Origin: Actinomycetota bacterium
GTDB taxonomy: Bacteria; Actinomycetota; Thermoleophilia; RBG-16-64-13
DNA: 8,288 bases
Reading direction: 5' to 3'
Assembly (NCBI GenBank): GCA_003157225.1
Contig: PMIZ01000456.1
Location: 1-8,288, forward strand
Shown: in pieces, positions 1 to 6,346 of the stretch
How positions within the stretch are numbered: position 1 is the first letter of the stretch
How the letters are laid out: every line of letters starts with the position of its first letter
Translations under genes and position numbers: made by a program
Notes under the pieces: model-generated
The model's database searches: none
Seen by the model: only the letters and a program-made list of their open reading frames with translations
What the model was told of the DNA's origin: nothing

Positions 1-5
1 AACGA

Positions 6-902
6 TCATTCGCTCCTCCTTTGGCCCACCTCTATCTGTGCAGTCTCCTCGAGAGCCAGGATCACCGCGTCTACCCCCTGGTCCGCCCGGCCGCGCGCGA
101 TGCTGTCCTCCAGGTCGCGCTTCACCGCGCGGGCGACCGGCAAGAACACGCCGAACTCCTCCCCGAGGCCAAGAGCCAGGCTCATGTCCTTGTTGGCAAG
201 AGAGATCTTGAACCCGGGAGCGAAATCGCGCTCAAAGACAGTGCGGGGGTACTGCCTTAGACTCCAGTTGTCGGCGGTGCTGACAGAGAGAAGTTCGTAG
301 AGCATTTGCGGGCCGATGCCGGCTTTCACCCCGAGGACAAAGCCTTCGGCGCAAATGGAGTTGCATGTGAGTCCGATCATGTTGTTGACCAGCTTGGCGA
401 CGTTGCCGCAGCCGATCTCACCCACGTGGAAGATCTTGCCGGCCATGGGCTCCAAGACCGAGCGAGCCCGCTCCAGCACCGGCGCGGCCCCGCCCACCAT
501 CAAGGTTAGAGTCCCGGCCTCCGCGCCTTTCGTCCCCCCGCTCACCGGGGAGTCGAGCATGTCCACTCCGAGGGCCTTCGCCTTGGCTGCAATGCTACGA
601 ACGGTGGAGGGCGAGTTGGTGCTCAAGTCCACATAGAGGTCACCGGGCCGCCAGCCCTTGCGAAGACCGTGCTCCCCTAGCGCGACCTCTTCCACCGCGT
701 TGGGGGTAGGGAGGCAGGTGAGGACCATCCTGCAGACCTCGGCTACCTCCGCCGGGCTCTCGGCCCAGGTCGCCCCGTGTGTAACAAGGGGAACCGCCGC
801 CCCCGGGTCTAGGTCCGAGACCACCAGAGAGTGCCCGGCCGAAAGCAAGCGGGCGGCCATGTGCACGCCCATCTGCCCGACACCGACAAAGCCAACACTC
901 AT
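6..902 (-). CDS. NAD(P)-dependent beta-hydroxyacid dehydrogenase (3-hydroxyisobutyrate dehydrogenase family)
   Basis: A 298-residue cytosolic oxidoreductase of the 6-phosphogluconate / 3-hydroxyisobutyrate dehydrogenase family, expected to convert a 3-hydroxyacid to its semialdehyde, or the reverse. Visible signatures: an N-terminal Rossmann loop GFVGVGQMG (residues 4-12); Asp30 after the second strand, which favours NAD over NADP; the substrate-binding motif DSPVSGG (117-123); the catalytic helix GNVAKLVNN (166-174) with Lys170 and Asn174; and KDMSLAL (238-244) in the C-terminal helical domain. Length is normal for the family. The frame stays open upstream, but I chose the ATG at 902: the glycine loop follows directly, and GAGGTG sits 5 nt before it. 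It begins 2 nt after the AOR stop codon, so the two are surely co-transcribed and probably translationally coupled. Substrate is not determined; tartronate semialdehyde, succinate semialdehyde and methylmalonate semialdehyde reductases all share these motifs. Confidence 0.93.
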   Translation of the reverse strand: MSVGFVGVGQMGVHMAARLLSAGHSLVVSDLDPGAAVPLVTHGATWAESPAEVAEVCRMVLTCLPTPNAVEEVALGEHGLRKGWRPGDLYVDLSTNSPSTVRSIAAKAKALGVDMLDSPVSGGTKGAEAGTLTLMVGGAAPVLERARSVLEPMAGKIFHVGEIGCGNVAKLVNNMIGLTCNSICAEGFVLGVKAGIGPQMLYELLSVSTADNWSLRQYPRTVFERDFAPGFKISLANKDMSLALGLGEEFGVFLPVARAVKRDLEDSIARGRADQGVDAVILALEETAQIEVGQRRSE

Positions 903-904
903 AC

Positions 905-2776
905 TCACACCTCGATGTTCAGGCCGAGACCGGCGAGCGCCCCGGGCGATGGCCTGCCCGTTTCGCGGTCCCAACCCATGGCTTGAAAGTAGTCCTTGCG
1001 CATGTTTGCGAAGGGGATCTCATGTCCCGCCGCGGGGCCCGCGCCGAGAGGCTCACCGAATCGCTTCGGCAACTGGAACGCATCCGGGCCGAGCCCTTCC
1101 CTGATGTTGAAGGCCTGTCGCAGCGTCAGAATCCGCCTACCCGCCCTGAGGCCCTCAGCCCAATCGATGTCCCAACCGGTGACGGGACGCAGAAGCTCCA
1201 CCACGGGGAGCGTGTCGAACTGCGAATAGAGCGAGCACAACCCGGCCGAGCTCAGCAACTGCCAGTAGGCGGCCCCTCGGGCATAGAGCTCTCCCTTCCG
1301 ATCGAAAGCCCCGAAGGCCTCGCTCGAGTCCGACTGGAGTAGAGGATCCGCCCCGAGGGCAGCGCCCTGCTCAAGCATGGCCATCGCCTGGGAGCCACAG
1401 TGCTGCGACGGGGTGGCGTCGGAGATGTAGAACACGCCCATCGCCGGGTTGGCCCGCGGGTCGTGGAGCGGAAGCTCCCGGCCTGCGACGTGCATGGCGT
1501 ACTCCTCACTGCCCCTGCCAATGCGCTCGGCGGCACGCTTCGACCCGTCGGCAAGCACCTCACCGAACCCCTCGCCCCAGGCCATCTGCTCGGCAAGAGC
1601 CACGACAGCCGCCGAATTGCCCCACGTCAGTTCAAGCCCGCCCGTGTCGCTCGAGTCGATCAGCCCCTTCTCGTAGCACTCGATGGCGAAGGCGATAGTG
1701 CCGCCCACGGAAATGGTGTCGATGCCGAAACGGTTGCAGATCTCGTTCGCCCGGATCACGGCCTCAGCGCTATCGTTGCGGCACAACGATCCCAGGGCGG
1801 CCAGGGTTTCGTATTCCGGCCTATGTGTCTCGCCTTGGTTGGCATATGGCCCCTTTGTGACGCGAACGAGCGCTCCGCACCTGACCGGGCACGCGGCGCA
1901 TCCGTACCCCCTCAGTTTGTGGATGTCCATGTTGGGACTGTCGAGGGCCCCCGCGGTTGGTAGCGCGTCGGTGCCGGTCGCCGCCCAGTTAGTGGTGGGG
2001 CAGTCGCCTATGGAAAGAAGGAAACTCACACTGCCGCCCGTGCCCGCCGCCGACAGCCCCTTGAGGAAGGGGCTCTGCTTGATGGTCTCTCCGTAGACCT
2101 TCTGCACAGCGTTCAAGCCCTCCCGGTCGGCCACCGCTATGCGGGCGCCCTTGGCCGCTCGCACGGCTATGGCCTTGAGCTTTTTGGCGCCCATGACCGC
2201 GCCTACACCGGAACGAGCGGCGATCCTGCCCTTCTCATTCACGATGCCGGCTAGCAGGGAGCATCGTTCGCCCGCGGGCCCGATGCAGCTGATGGTCCAG
2301 CTTCCGGGCTCACCCAATTCGGCCTGCAGCATGTCGTCCGTCTCGGAGGTGTCCTTGCCCCAGATATCTCCGGCCGGGATCAATCGGGACCGGCCCTGGT
2401 CGATGACAAGAGCGACGGGATGTTCGGCGGCGCCGGAGAGGATGACCGCGTCGTAGCCCGCCTTCTTCAGCTCGGGGCCCCAGGTGCCGCCCGAGTTGGA
2501 ATCGGCCCAGCCGTTGGTGAGGGGAGACTTCGTGCTGACCATGAATCTCCCCCCGCCGTACACCCCTGCGGCGGTTAGCGGCCCGGTCGCGAACACGAGC
2601 AGGTTGTCGGGGCCAAGAGGGTCGATACCCGGCTTGGTGCGGCTCATGAGTATCCCCGCGCCTATGCCGGTGCCGCCTATGTGGCTTCGATAGAAGCTCT
2701 CCTCGGGAGTTTCCTCTGTGACCACGCCCGTGGTCAGGTCAACAAGAAGGAATCTTCCTGCGTAGCCGTAGCCCAT
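905..2776 (-). CDS. aor: Tungsten-dependent aldehyde:ferredoxin oxidoreductase
   Basis: A 623-residue member of the AOR family: bis-pyranopterin tungsten enzymes with one [4Fe-4S] cluster that oxidise aldehydes to acids with ferredoxin, or run in reverse. Domain order fits. The N-terminal pterin-binding domain has the strand GYAGRFLLVDLTTG (4-17), GGTGIGAG (34-41) and GRFMVSTKSP (76-85). Then come the cluster ligands C-x2-C-x3-C at Cys293, Cys296 and Cys300, the EYETLAALGS segment (321-330), the first pterin motif NRFGID (348-353), and the GLC motif with the fourth cluster ligand Cys514. In that last motif (509-514) the usual Asp of DxxGLC is Ser509. The ATG at 2776 is preferred over an ATG 48 nt upstream because AGGA lies 5 nt before it and the family's conserved N-terminus starts there. 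It is first in a two-gene operon and divergent from a TetR gene. The aldehyde substrate is unknown. Confidence 0.95.
   Translation of the reverse strand: MGYGYAGRFLLVDLTTGVVTEETPEESFYRSHIGGTGIGAGILMSRTKPGIDPLGPDNLLVFATGPLTAAGVYGGGRFMVSTKSPLTNGWADSNSGGTWGPELKKAGYDAVILSGAAEHPVALVIDQGRSRLIPAGDIWGKDTSETDDMLQAELGEPGSWTISCIGPAGERCSLLAGIVNEKGRIAARSGVGAVMGAKKLKAIAVRAAKGARIAVADREGLNAVQKVYGETIKQSPFLKGLSAAGTGGSVSFLLSIGDCPTTNWAATGTDALPTAGALDSPNMDIHKLRGYGCAACPVRCGALVRVTKGPYANQGETHRPEYETLAALGSLCRNDSAEAVIRANEICNRFGIDTISVGGTIAFAIECYEKGLIDSSDTGGLELTWGNSAAVVALAEQMAWGEGFGEVLADGSKRAAERIGRGSEEYAMHVAGRELPLHDPRANPAMGVFYISDATPSQHCGSQAMAMLEQGAALGADPLLQSDSSEAFGAFDRKGELYARGAAYWQLLSSAGLCSLYSQFDTLPVVELLRPVTGWDIDWAEGLRAGRRILTLRQAFNIREGLGPDAFQLPKRFGEPLGAGPAAGHEIPFANMRKDYFQAMGWDRETGRPSPGALAGLGLNIEV
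908..913 (-). promoter_or_regulatory. Ribosome binding site inside the end of the AOR gene
   Basis: GAGGTG, read on the minus strand, forms the last two sense codons (Glu-Val) of the AOR gene. It lies 5 nt before the ATG of the dehydrogenase at 902. The order is GAGGTG, TGA stop, GT, ATG. This supports the chosen start of the downstream gene and suggests that ribosomes terminating on AOR reinitiate on the dehydrogenase. Confidence 0.7.
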
Positions 2777-2833
2777 CGCCGTCCTGCCTTTCTTGGGCCT
2801 TGCCCCTCCCTTGGACAGACCCAATGGTTCACG

Positions 2834-2851
2834 TTAATAAACAATAATTAA
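2834..2851. promoter_or_regulatory. Candidate operator palindrome in the AOR/TetR divergent promoter region
   Basis: Within the 161-bp space between the divergent AOR and TetR genes is an AT-rich island, sharply different from the GC-rich surroundings. It contains an imperfect inverted repeat: TTAAT at 2834-2838 and ATTAA at 2847-2851, with one more symmetric A/T pair inside the 8-nt spacer. On the minus strand, a TTGATA (2854-2859) could act as a -35 element, but no well-spaced -10 is clear. TATTAA at 2834-2839 is the nearest match, at a short 14-nt spacing. On the plus strand, TATGCT at 2867-2872 is a weak -10 candidate for the TetR gene. TetR regulators commonly bind palindromes in their own divergent promoters, so this is the likeliest operator, by position and symmetry only. 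Confidence 0.35.
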
Positions 2852-2937
2852 GTTATCAAGCGCTGCTATGCTGTCTCTGCCATGTTGGTGCCACGGGAAG
2901 ACTGAGAGTCCACGCGACTGGGGAGAAGATCGCTACC

Positions 2938-3567
2938 ATGGGGGAAGACCGCCGATTTACGCGCGACGAGAGAAGACAGCAGATCATCGACACTACTCTC
3001 AACTTGGTGGCCGAATCTGGGGTCACCGGTACCACGCTCAGCCGGATCGCTTCCGCCGTCGGCGTGACTACTCCAGCCCTCTACGCCCATTTTGCCAACC
3101 GCAAAGACATTCTGCTAGCCTCGATGGAGGTGCTCATCGAGAGACGCACCGAGATGCACCGCCAGGCCAGGCATGGGAACGCCCTGGAGCGGCTGCGCGA
3201 GATCGGGTTGGCTCATTCGGAGTTGGTCGCGTCGGACGACAAGTCGGTCATCGCGCTCTTCGAGTTCATCGCGGCGTCCCCTCATGAAGGGCTTCGCGAA
3301 ACCCTGGGCGACAGGCACTTGCTGCTCGTCGAGGAGATAGCCGAGATCGTCCGTGAGGGGCAAAGCGAAGGGATCATTTTGCACGAGGTCGACCCCCAAC
3401 AGGTGGGATGGATGATAGTCAGCCGGGCTTGGACCGAGAACGTCGCCTACCTCATGGGCGTGACCGACCATTGGAACCAACAGCGCTCCAACCAGATGCT
3501 CGACCTCATCATCACTTCCATCTCTACGAAGGCGGAACCGCCGGCACCCAACCTGGGAGGCTGCTGA
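2938..3567 (+). CDS. TetR/AcrR-family transcriptional regulator
   Basis: A 209-residue one-component regulator. The N-terminal DNA-binding domain is typical: RDERRQQIIDTTLNLVAESG (9-28) forms helix 1, and TTLSRIASAVGVTTPALYAHF (32-52) forms the helix-turn-helix with the conserved LY-x-HF recognition end, followed by NRKDILL. The C-terminal ligand-binding half (about 65-200) is helical and not recognisable to a ligand class. The ATG at 2938 has a GGGGAG-type ribosome binding site about 12 nt upstream, which is long but usable. The gene is divergent from the AOR operon across a short AT-rich region containing a palindrome, so control of that operon and of itself is the simplest inference. The last codons (GGC TGC TGA) lie in the left arm of an inverted repeat shared with the lipB 3' end. 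Confidence 0.9.
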   Translation: MGEDRRFTRDERRQQIIDTTLNLVAESGVTGTTLSRIASAVGVTTPALYAHFANRKDILLASMEVLIERRTEMHRQARHGNALERLREIGLAHSELVASDDKSVIALFEFIAASPHEGLRETLGDRHLLLVEEIAEIVREGQSEGIILHEVDPQQVGWMIVSRAWTENVAYLMGVTDHWNQQRSNQMLDLIITSISTKAEPPAPNLGGC

Positions 3568-3649
3568 ACAACGACGCCACGGCCGCCAGAACACCCTGGC
3601 CGGCGCGGCGATCATGTCCTTACGGCGCAGCATCGTTATTCAGCAGCCT
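3558..3649. repeat. 17-bp inverted repeat spanning the convergent TetR/lipB stop codons; possible bidirectional terminator
   Basis: The left arm at 3558-3574 (AGGCTGCTGAACAACGA) and the right arm at 3633-3649 (TCGTTATTCAGCAGCCT) are complementary at 16 of 17 positions, separated by 58 nt. The TetR stop codon (3565-3567) lies in the left arm and the lipB stop codon (3636-3638) in the right arm. The loop holds a smaller hairpin, GCCAG (3585-3589) with CTGGC (3596-3600). No T-run follows either arm, so it is not a classical intrinsic terminator. A Rho-assisted or U-less hairpin terminator protecting both 3' ends is plausible. Confidence 0.5.
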
Positions 3650-4346
3650 GCTGCAGCCCGAGGCTTGACCTGGTCGCATCGTACAGCTGAAGCTCGAACA
3701 CCCGCTCGAACGATGCTCTCAGCGCTGCCTTCACTTCCGCCGTCTCCACCGGGTGCCCAAGCACCCGGACCAGCGAGGTGACACCCTGGTCCCGGATGCC
3801 GCACGGGACTATGAGGGAGAAGTGGGCCATGTCGGGCGAAACGTTCAGCGAAATTCCGTGGAGCGTTACCCAACGGCTGACACGAAACCCAACGGCCCCG
3901 ATCTTCCCTTGGGAGGTCCAGACGCCGGGGTACTCCTTCTTGCGCGCCGCCTCTACTCCAAACGAGGCCAGCGCGTCGATGAGCACCTGCTCGAGCCGCC
4001 GGGCGTGCGCGTGCACATCCCGGCCGTAGGCCTTGAGGTCCACGATGGGGTAGAGCACCAACTGGCCCGGTCCGTGGTAAGTGACGTCCCCTCCCCGGTC
4101 GGTCTGGTGCACCGCCACCCCGGCCTCCCGCAACTCGTCCTCGCTCGCCAGGATGCTTTCCCGGCGACCCGACCTGCCGATGGTGACGCAGGCGGCATGC
4201 TCGACCACCAGAACCGTGTCCGGGGCCTTGCCGGCCTCGCGCAGGCCATGGAGCCGCGTCTGTAGCTCGTAGGCCCGAGCGTACTCCTCCACCCCGAGGT
4301 CCAGCCACGCCGCCTCGCGTGGGGCGCTCGAGTAAGAGTCAGACAT
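3636..4346 (-). CDS. lipB: Octanoyltransferase (lipoyl-ACP:protein octanoyltransferase)
   Basis: LipB (236 residues) moves the octanoyl group from acyl carrier protein to the lipoyl domains of 2-oxoacid dehydrogenases and the glycine cleavage H protein, the first step of endogenous lipoate synthesis in the cytosol. The family signature RGGDVTYHGPGQLVLYPI is at 84-101. The catalytic Lys148 lies in GKIGAVGFRVSRWVTLHGISLN (147-168), and the acyl-accepting Cys182 in IVPCGI (179-184). LGHPV (196-200) and the C-terminal helix are also normal. Length matches characterised LipB proteins, and all key residues are present, so it should be active. The usual partner lipA is not adjacent in this window. 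The ATG at 4346 has only a weak purine stretch (GAGGCGG) about 8-13 nt upstream. Its stop codon lies in the inverted repeat shared with the convergent TetR gene. Confidence 0.96.
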   Translation of the reverse strand: MSDSYSSAPREAAWLDLGVEEYARAYELQTRLHGLREAGKAPDTVLVVEHAACVTIGRSGRRESILASEDELREAGVAVHQTDRGGDVTYHGPGQLVLYPIVDLKAYGRDVHAHARRLEQVLIDALASFGVEAARKKEYPGVWTSQGKIGAVGFRVSRWVTLHGISLNVSPDMAHFSLIVPCGIRDQGVTSLVRVLGHPVETAEVKAALRASFERVFELQLYDATRSSLGLQQAAE

Positions 4347-4610
4347 GCAGCGACCGCCTCGCCACCGTAACGTCTAGTCTGGCCATCTACCCCTCTTCTC
4401 GGATGCGTGCGAGTGAAGGTTCGTGCGCTGTGCAGGTACTTTTGTCACATGATGCCCTGCCCGTTCCGATCATGCAAGGCGCCGACACCCCGTCTCGACG
4501 GTCGAAGGTACGTCGTAGCTCACCGGCCCGTCCACGCAGCAGACAGGTCAGGCTAAGGGTGAGAAACTAGAAGAGGTCACGCGCCGCCCTCGATCCAAGG
4601 AGCTGCTCCA
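4347..4610. other. 264-bp divergent intergenic region between lipB and the CoA-binding protein gene
   Basis: This space should hold the promoters of both flanking genes. The only element I can point to is TTGTCA at 4442-4447 on the plus strand, a fair -35 match. At a 17-nt spacing only a poor -10 (TCCGAT, 4465-4470) follows it, so no promoter is firmly called. I see no credible open reading frame, tRNA or repeat here. Confidence 0.4.
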
Positions 4611-5048
4611 ATGGCTAACCGGACAACGATCGATGAGTTCCTCAGCCATCGCAAACTGGCACTGGTCCGCTGGTCGCCGGCGGCGGCGGTGATGGGGGGA
4701 AAGATCGACGACGAGCTTGCCCCCAAAGGTTACGAGATCACCGTAGTCTACCTGGACGAGTCGGTGCCGGCGCCCAGATTGAGCGAGGTTCGAGACACAG
4801 TCGAGGGGGCCATAATCGCGGTGTCCCGAGACAAGTGCGACCTGGCGGTGAAGCAGGCGCTCGATGCGAAGATCCCCCGCATCTGGATCCAGAACGGCTG
4901 CGATTCGAAGGCCGCTGTCGCGTCGTGTGAGCAGGCGGGAACTCCGGTTGTGAGCGGGTCGTGTGTTCTGATGTACGCCGAACCGGTGAAGTCCGTACAC
5001 GCATTCCACCGCTGGGTCGCGAAGCTGTTCGGACAGTACGCCAAGTAA
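4611..5048 (+). CDS. CoA-binding-domain (Rossmann-like) small protein
   Basis: A 145-residue cytosolic protein resembling the stand-alone CoA-binding family (YccU-like), a nucleotide-binding fold related to the succinyl-CoA synthetase alpha N-terminus. The helix-strand order fits: a leading helix (6-13), strand LALV (16-19), KGYEITVVYLDE (39-50) in place of the usual GY.V.PVNP, GAIIAVSRDKC (66-76), IPRIWIQNGCDSKAA (88-102) and TPVVSGSCVLMYAEPV (111-126). It ends in VHAFHRWVAKLFGQY (129-143). The canonical glycine-rich cofactor loop after the first strand (GxSxxP-like) is degenerate here (RWSPAAAV), so CoA binding is uncertain. AAGGAG sits 8 nt before the ATG, which fixes the start. The gene stands alone, divergent from lipB, and DUF763 follows 149 bp later in the same direction. 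No precise biochemical role is known for such proteins. Confidence 0.75.
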   Translation: MANRTTIDEFLSHRKLALVRWSPAAAVMGGKIDDELAPKGYEITVVYLDESVPAPRLSEVRDTVEGAIIAVSRDKCDLAVKQALDAKIPRIWIQNGCDSKAAVASCEQAGTPVVSGSCVLMYAEPVKSVHAFHRWVAKLFGQYAK

Positions 5049-5076
5049 AGACCCGGGCGATGCACGGACGGTAGAC

Positions 5077-5103
5077 CCCGCGGACGGTCGCCGGGCCCGC
5101 GGG
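5077..5103 (+). terminator. GC hairpin after the CoA-binding protein gene
   Basis: CCCGCGG at 5077-5083 pairs with CCGCGGG at 5097-5103 around a 13-nt loop, starting 28 nt past the stop codon at 5046-5048. The stem is all G/C, but no T-run follows, so it is a weak terminator candidate. Such short GC palindromes are also common by chance in GC-rich DNA. Further along the same gap, GATAAT at 5121-5126 is a good -10-like hexamer without a recognisable -35. It could serve the DUF763 gene. Confidence 0.3.
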
Positions 5104-5197
5104 CGTACGACGAGGCCGCTGATAATTGCCGGGGCCGCGGGCGGGTGGCAGCTCTTGGGCGATTTGTCTGTCCGGAGCCCGGAGTATCCTCCTGCCC

Positions 5198-6346
5198 ATG
5201 AGGACAGGAACCGCCAGTCTGCCGCTGCATGGTGGAAAAGCGCCCGCTTGGCTCTTCTCCCGCATGCGGTTGCTCGCGCGCGAGGTGACGCTGGCCATCG
5301 TCGGCGAGTACGGACCCGACGAGATGCTGCGGCGGCTCTCCGACCCAGCCTGGTTCCAGGCTTTTGGAGCCGTGCTTGGCTTCGACTGGCACAGTTCCGG
5401 AGTCACCACGACGGTCTGCGGAGCTCTCAAGGACGGACTTCGCGGGCTGGAGCACGAGTCCGGGCTGCTAGTCGCCGGCGGGAAAGGTGGGGTGTCGCGC
5501 AAGACGCCCGCGGAGATCGAGGCGGCGGCGACCTCGGGTCTGCTATCCGCCGAGCCGCAACCTCTTGTCTATGCGAGCAAGATGGCTGCGAAGGTCGACA
5601 GCTCCGGTCTCCAGGACGGCTACCAGATATACCACCACAGCTTCTTCTTCACCCCCCAGGGCCACTGGACGGTGGTCCAACAGGGCATGAACGACCAGAA
5701 CGGGATGGCCCGGCGCTACCACTGGCTGAGCGATACGGTGAGGGACTACGTGGTCGAGCCGCATCAAGCCATCGCGGCACAGGCGCCGGGGCGTCAGGTT
5801 CTCAACATGGTCGCCCGCACGAGCCTGCCGGCCCAGACTGTCGTCACCGAGCTCTCACACGATCCGCCCGATCGCACGATCGGCTGTCTGAACCGACTGA
5901 AGACCCTCTCCATGCCGACCAGGCATGCTGTAGAACTCAGGGACATCAACCCCGACAACCTGAAGAAGGTGTTCCTATCCACCTACGAGCGGCAGCCGGA
6001 GGACTTCGAGACGCTCCTTGGTCTCCCAGGCGTCGGGCCGAAGACCATCCGCGCGCTTGCCCTCATCGCCGAGTTGGTGCACGGCACTCGGGCCAGCCGG
6101 TCGGACCCGGCGCTATTCAGCTACGCGCACGGCGGCAAGGACGGATTCCCCTACCCGGTGGACCGGGAGACATACGACCGCAACATCGAGGTGCTACGAA
6201 CGGCGATCAAACAGGCCAAGCTCGGACGGAGCGAATCGCTCGCCGCGCTGCGCCGTCTGGCAGGCTGTGTCCAACCCACCACCCTCGCCGCCACGCGCCC
6301 TTGCGGCCACTACCCCGCCTGGTCGCCGACGGCACCGAGCGAATAG
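5198..6346 (+). CDS. DUF763 protein with helix-hairpin-helix motif
   Basis: A 382-residue member of the uncharacterised DUF763 family. The hallmark N-terminus MRTGTASLPLHGGKAPAWLF (1-20) begins at the ATG at 5198. An in-frame ATG at 5126 would add 24 unconserved residues, so the later start is preferred even though its ribosome binding site is poor (GGAG 13 nt upstream). Other conserved-looking blocks: GKGGVSRKTP (95-104), YHHSFFFTPQGHWTVVQQGMN (145-165), MARRYHWLS (170-178), and a helix-hairpin-helix at 269-289 (DFETLLGLPGVGPKTIRALA), a fold that usually binds the DNA backbone non-specifically. FSYAHGGKDGFPYPVDRETYD (307-327) follows it. The C-terminus (about 355-382) is low in conserved features and overlaps the convergent DUF2239 gene. 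The helix-hairpin-helix suggests a nucleic-acid-related role, perhaps repair, but no catalytic activity is established for the family to my knowledge. Confidence 0.88.
   Translation: MRTGTASLPLHGGKAPAWLFSRMRLLAREVTLAIVGEYGPDEMLRRLSDPAWFQAFGAVLGFDWHSSGVTTTVCGALKDGLRGLEHESGLLVAGGKGGVSRKTPAEIEAAATSGLLSAEPQPLVYASKMAAKVDSSGLQDGYQIYHHSFFFTPQGHWTVVQQGMNDQNGMARRYHWLSDTVRDYVVEPHQAIAAQAPGRQVLNMVARTSLPAQTVVTELSHDPPDRTIGCLNRLKTLSMPTRHAVELRDINPDNLKKVFLSTYERQPEDFETLLGLPGVGPKTIRALALIAELVHGTRASRSDPALFSYAHGGKDGFPYPVDRETYDRNIEVLRTAIKQAKLGRSESLAALRRLAGCVQPTTLAATRPCGHYPAWSPTAPSE

Noticed and set aside
2776..2824. Upstream ATG at 2824 as the AOR start, adding 16 residues
   Set aside because: The added residues are Lys/Arg/Gly-rich and unlike the family. 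The ATG at 2776 has AGGA at a 5-nt spacing and is followed directly by the conserved N-terminus.
3640..4308. A 222-codon minus-strand frame inside lipB
   Set aside because: It lies in another frame of the same strand as lipB and is biased in composition (Gly/Arg/Pro). lipB has all catalytic motifs.
4500..4560. tRNA-like stretch with GTCGTAGCTCA resembling a D-arm
   Set aside because: No paired acceptor stem, anticodon arm or T-loop GGTTCGA at the proper distance; not a tRNA.
4548..5009. A 153-codon minus-strand frame opposite the CoA-binding protein gene
   Set aside because: No recognisable domain and an Arg/Ser/His-rich composition typical of antisense shadows. The plus-strand gene has a good ribosome binding site and a family match.
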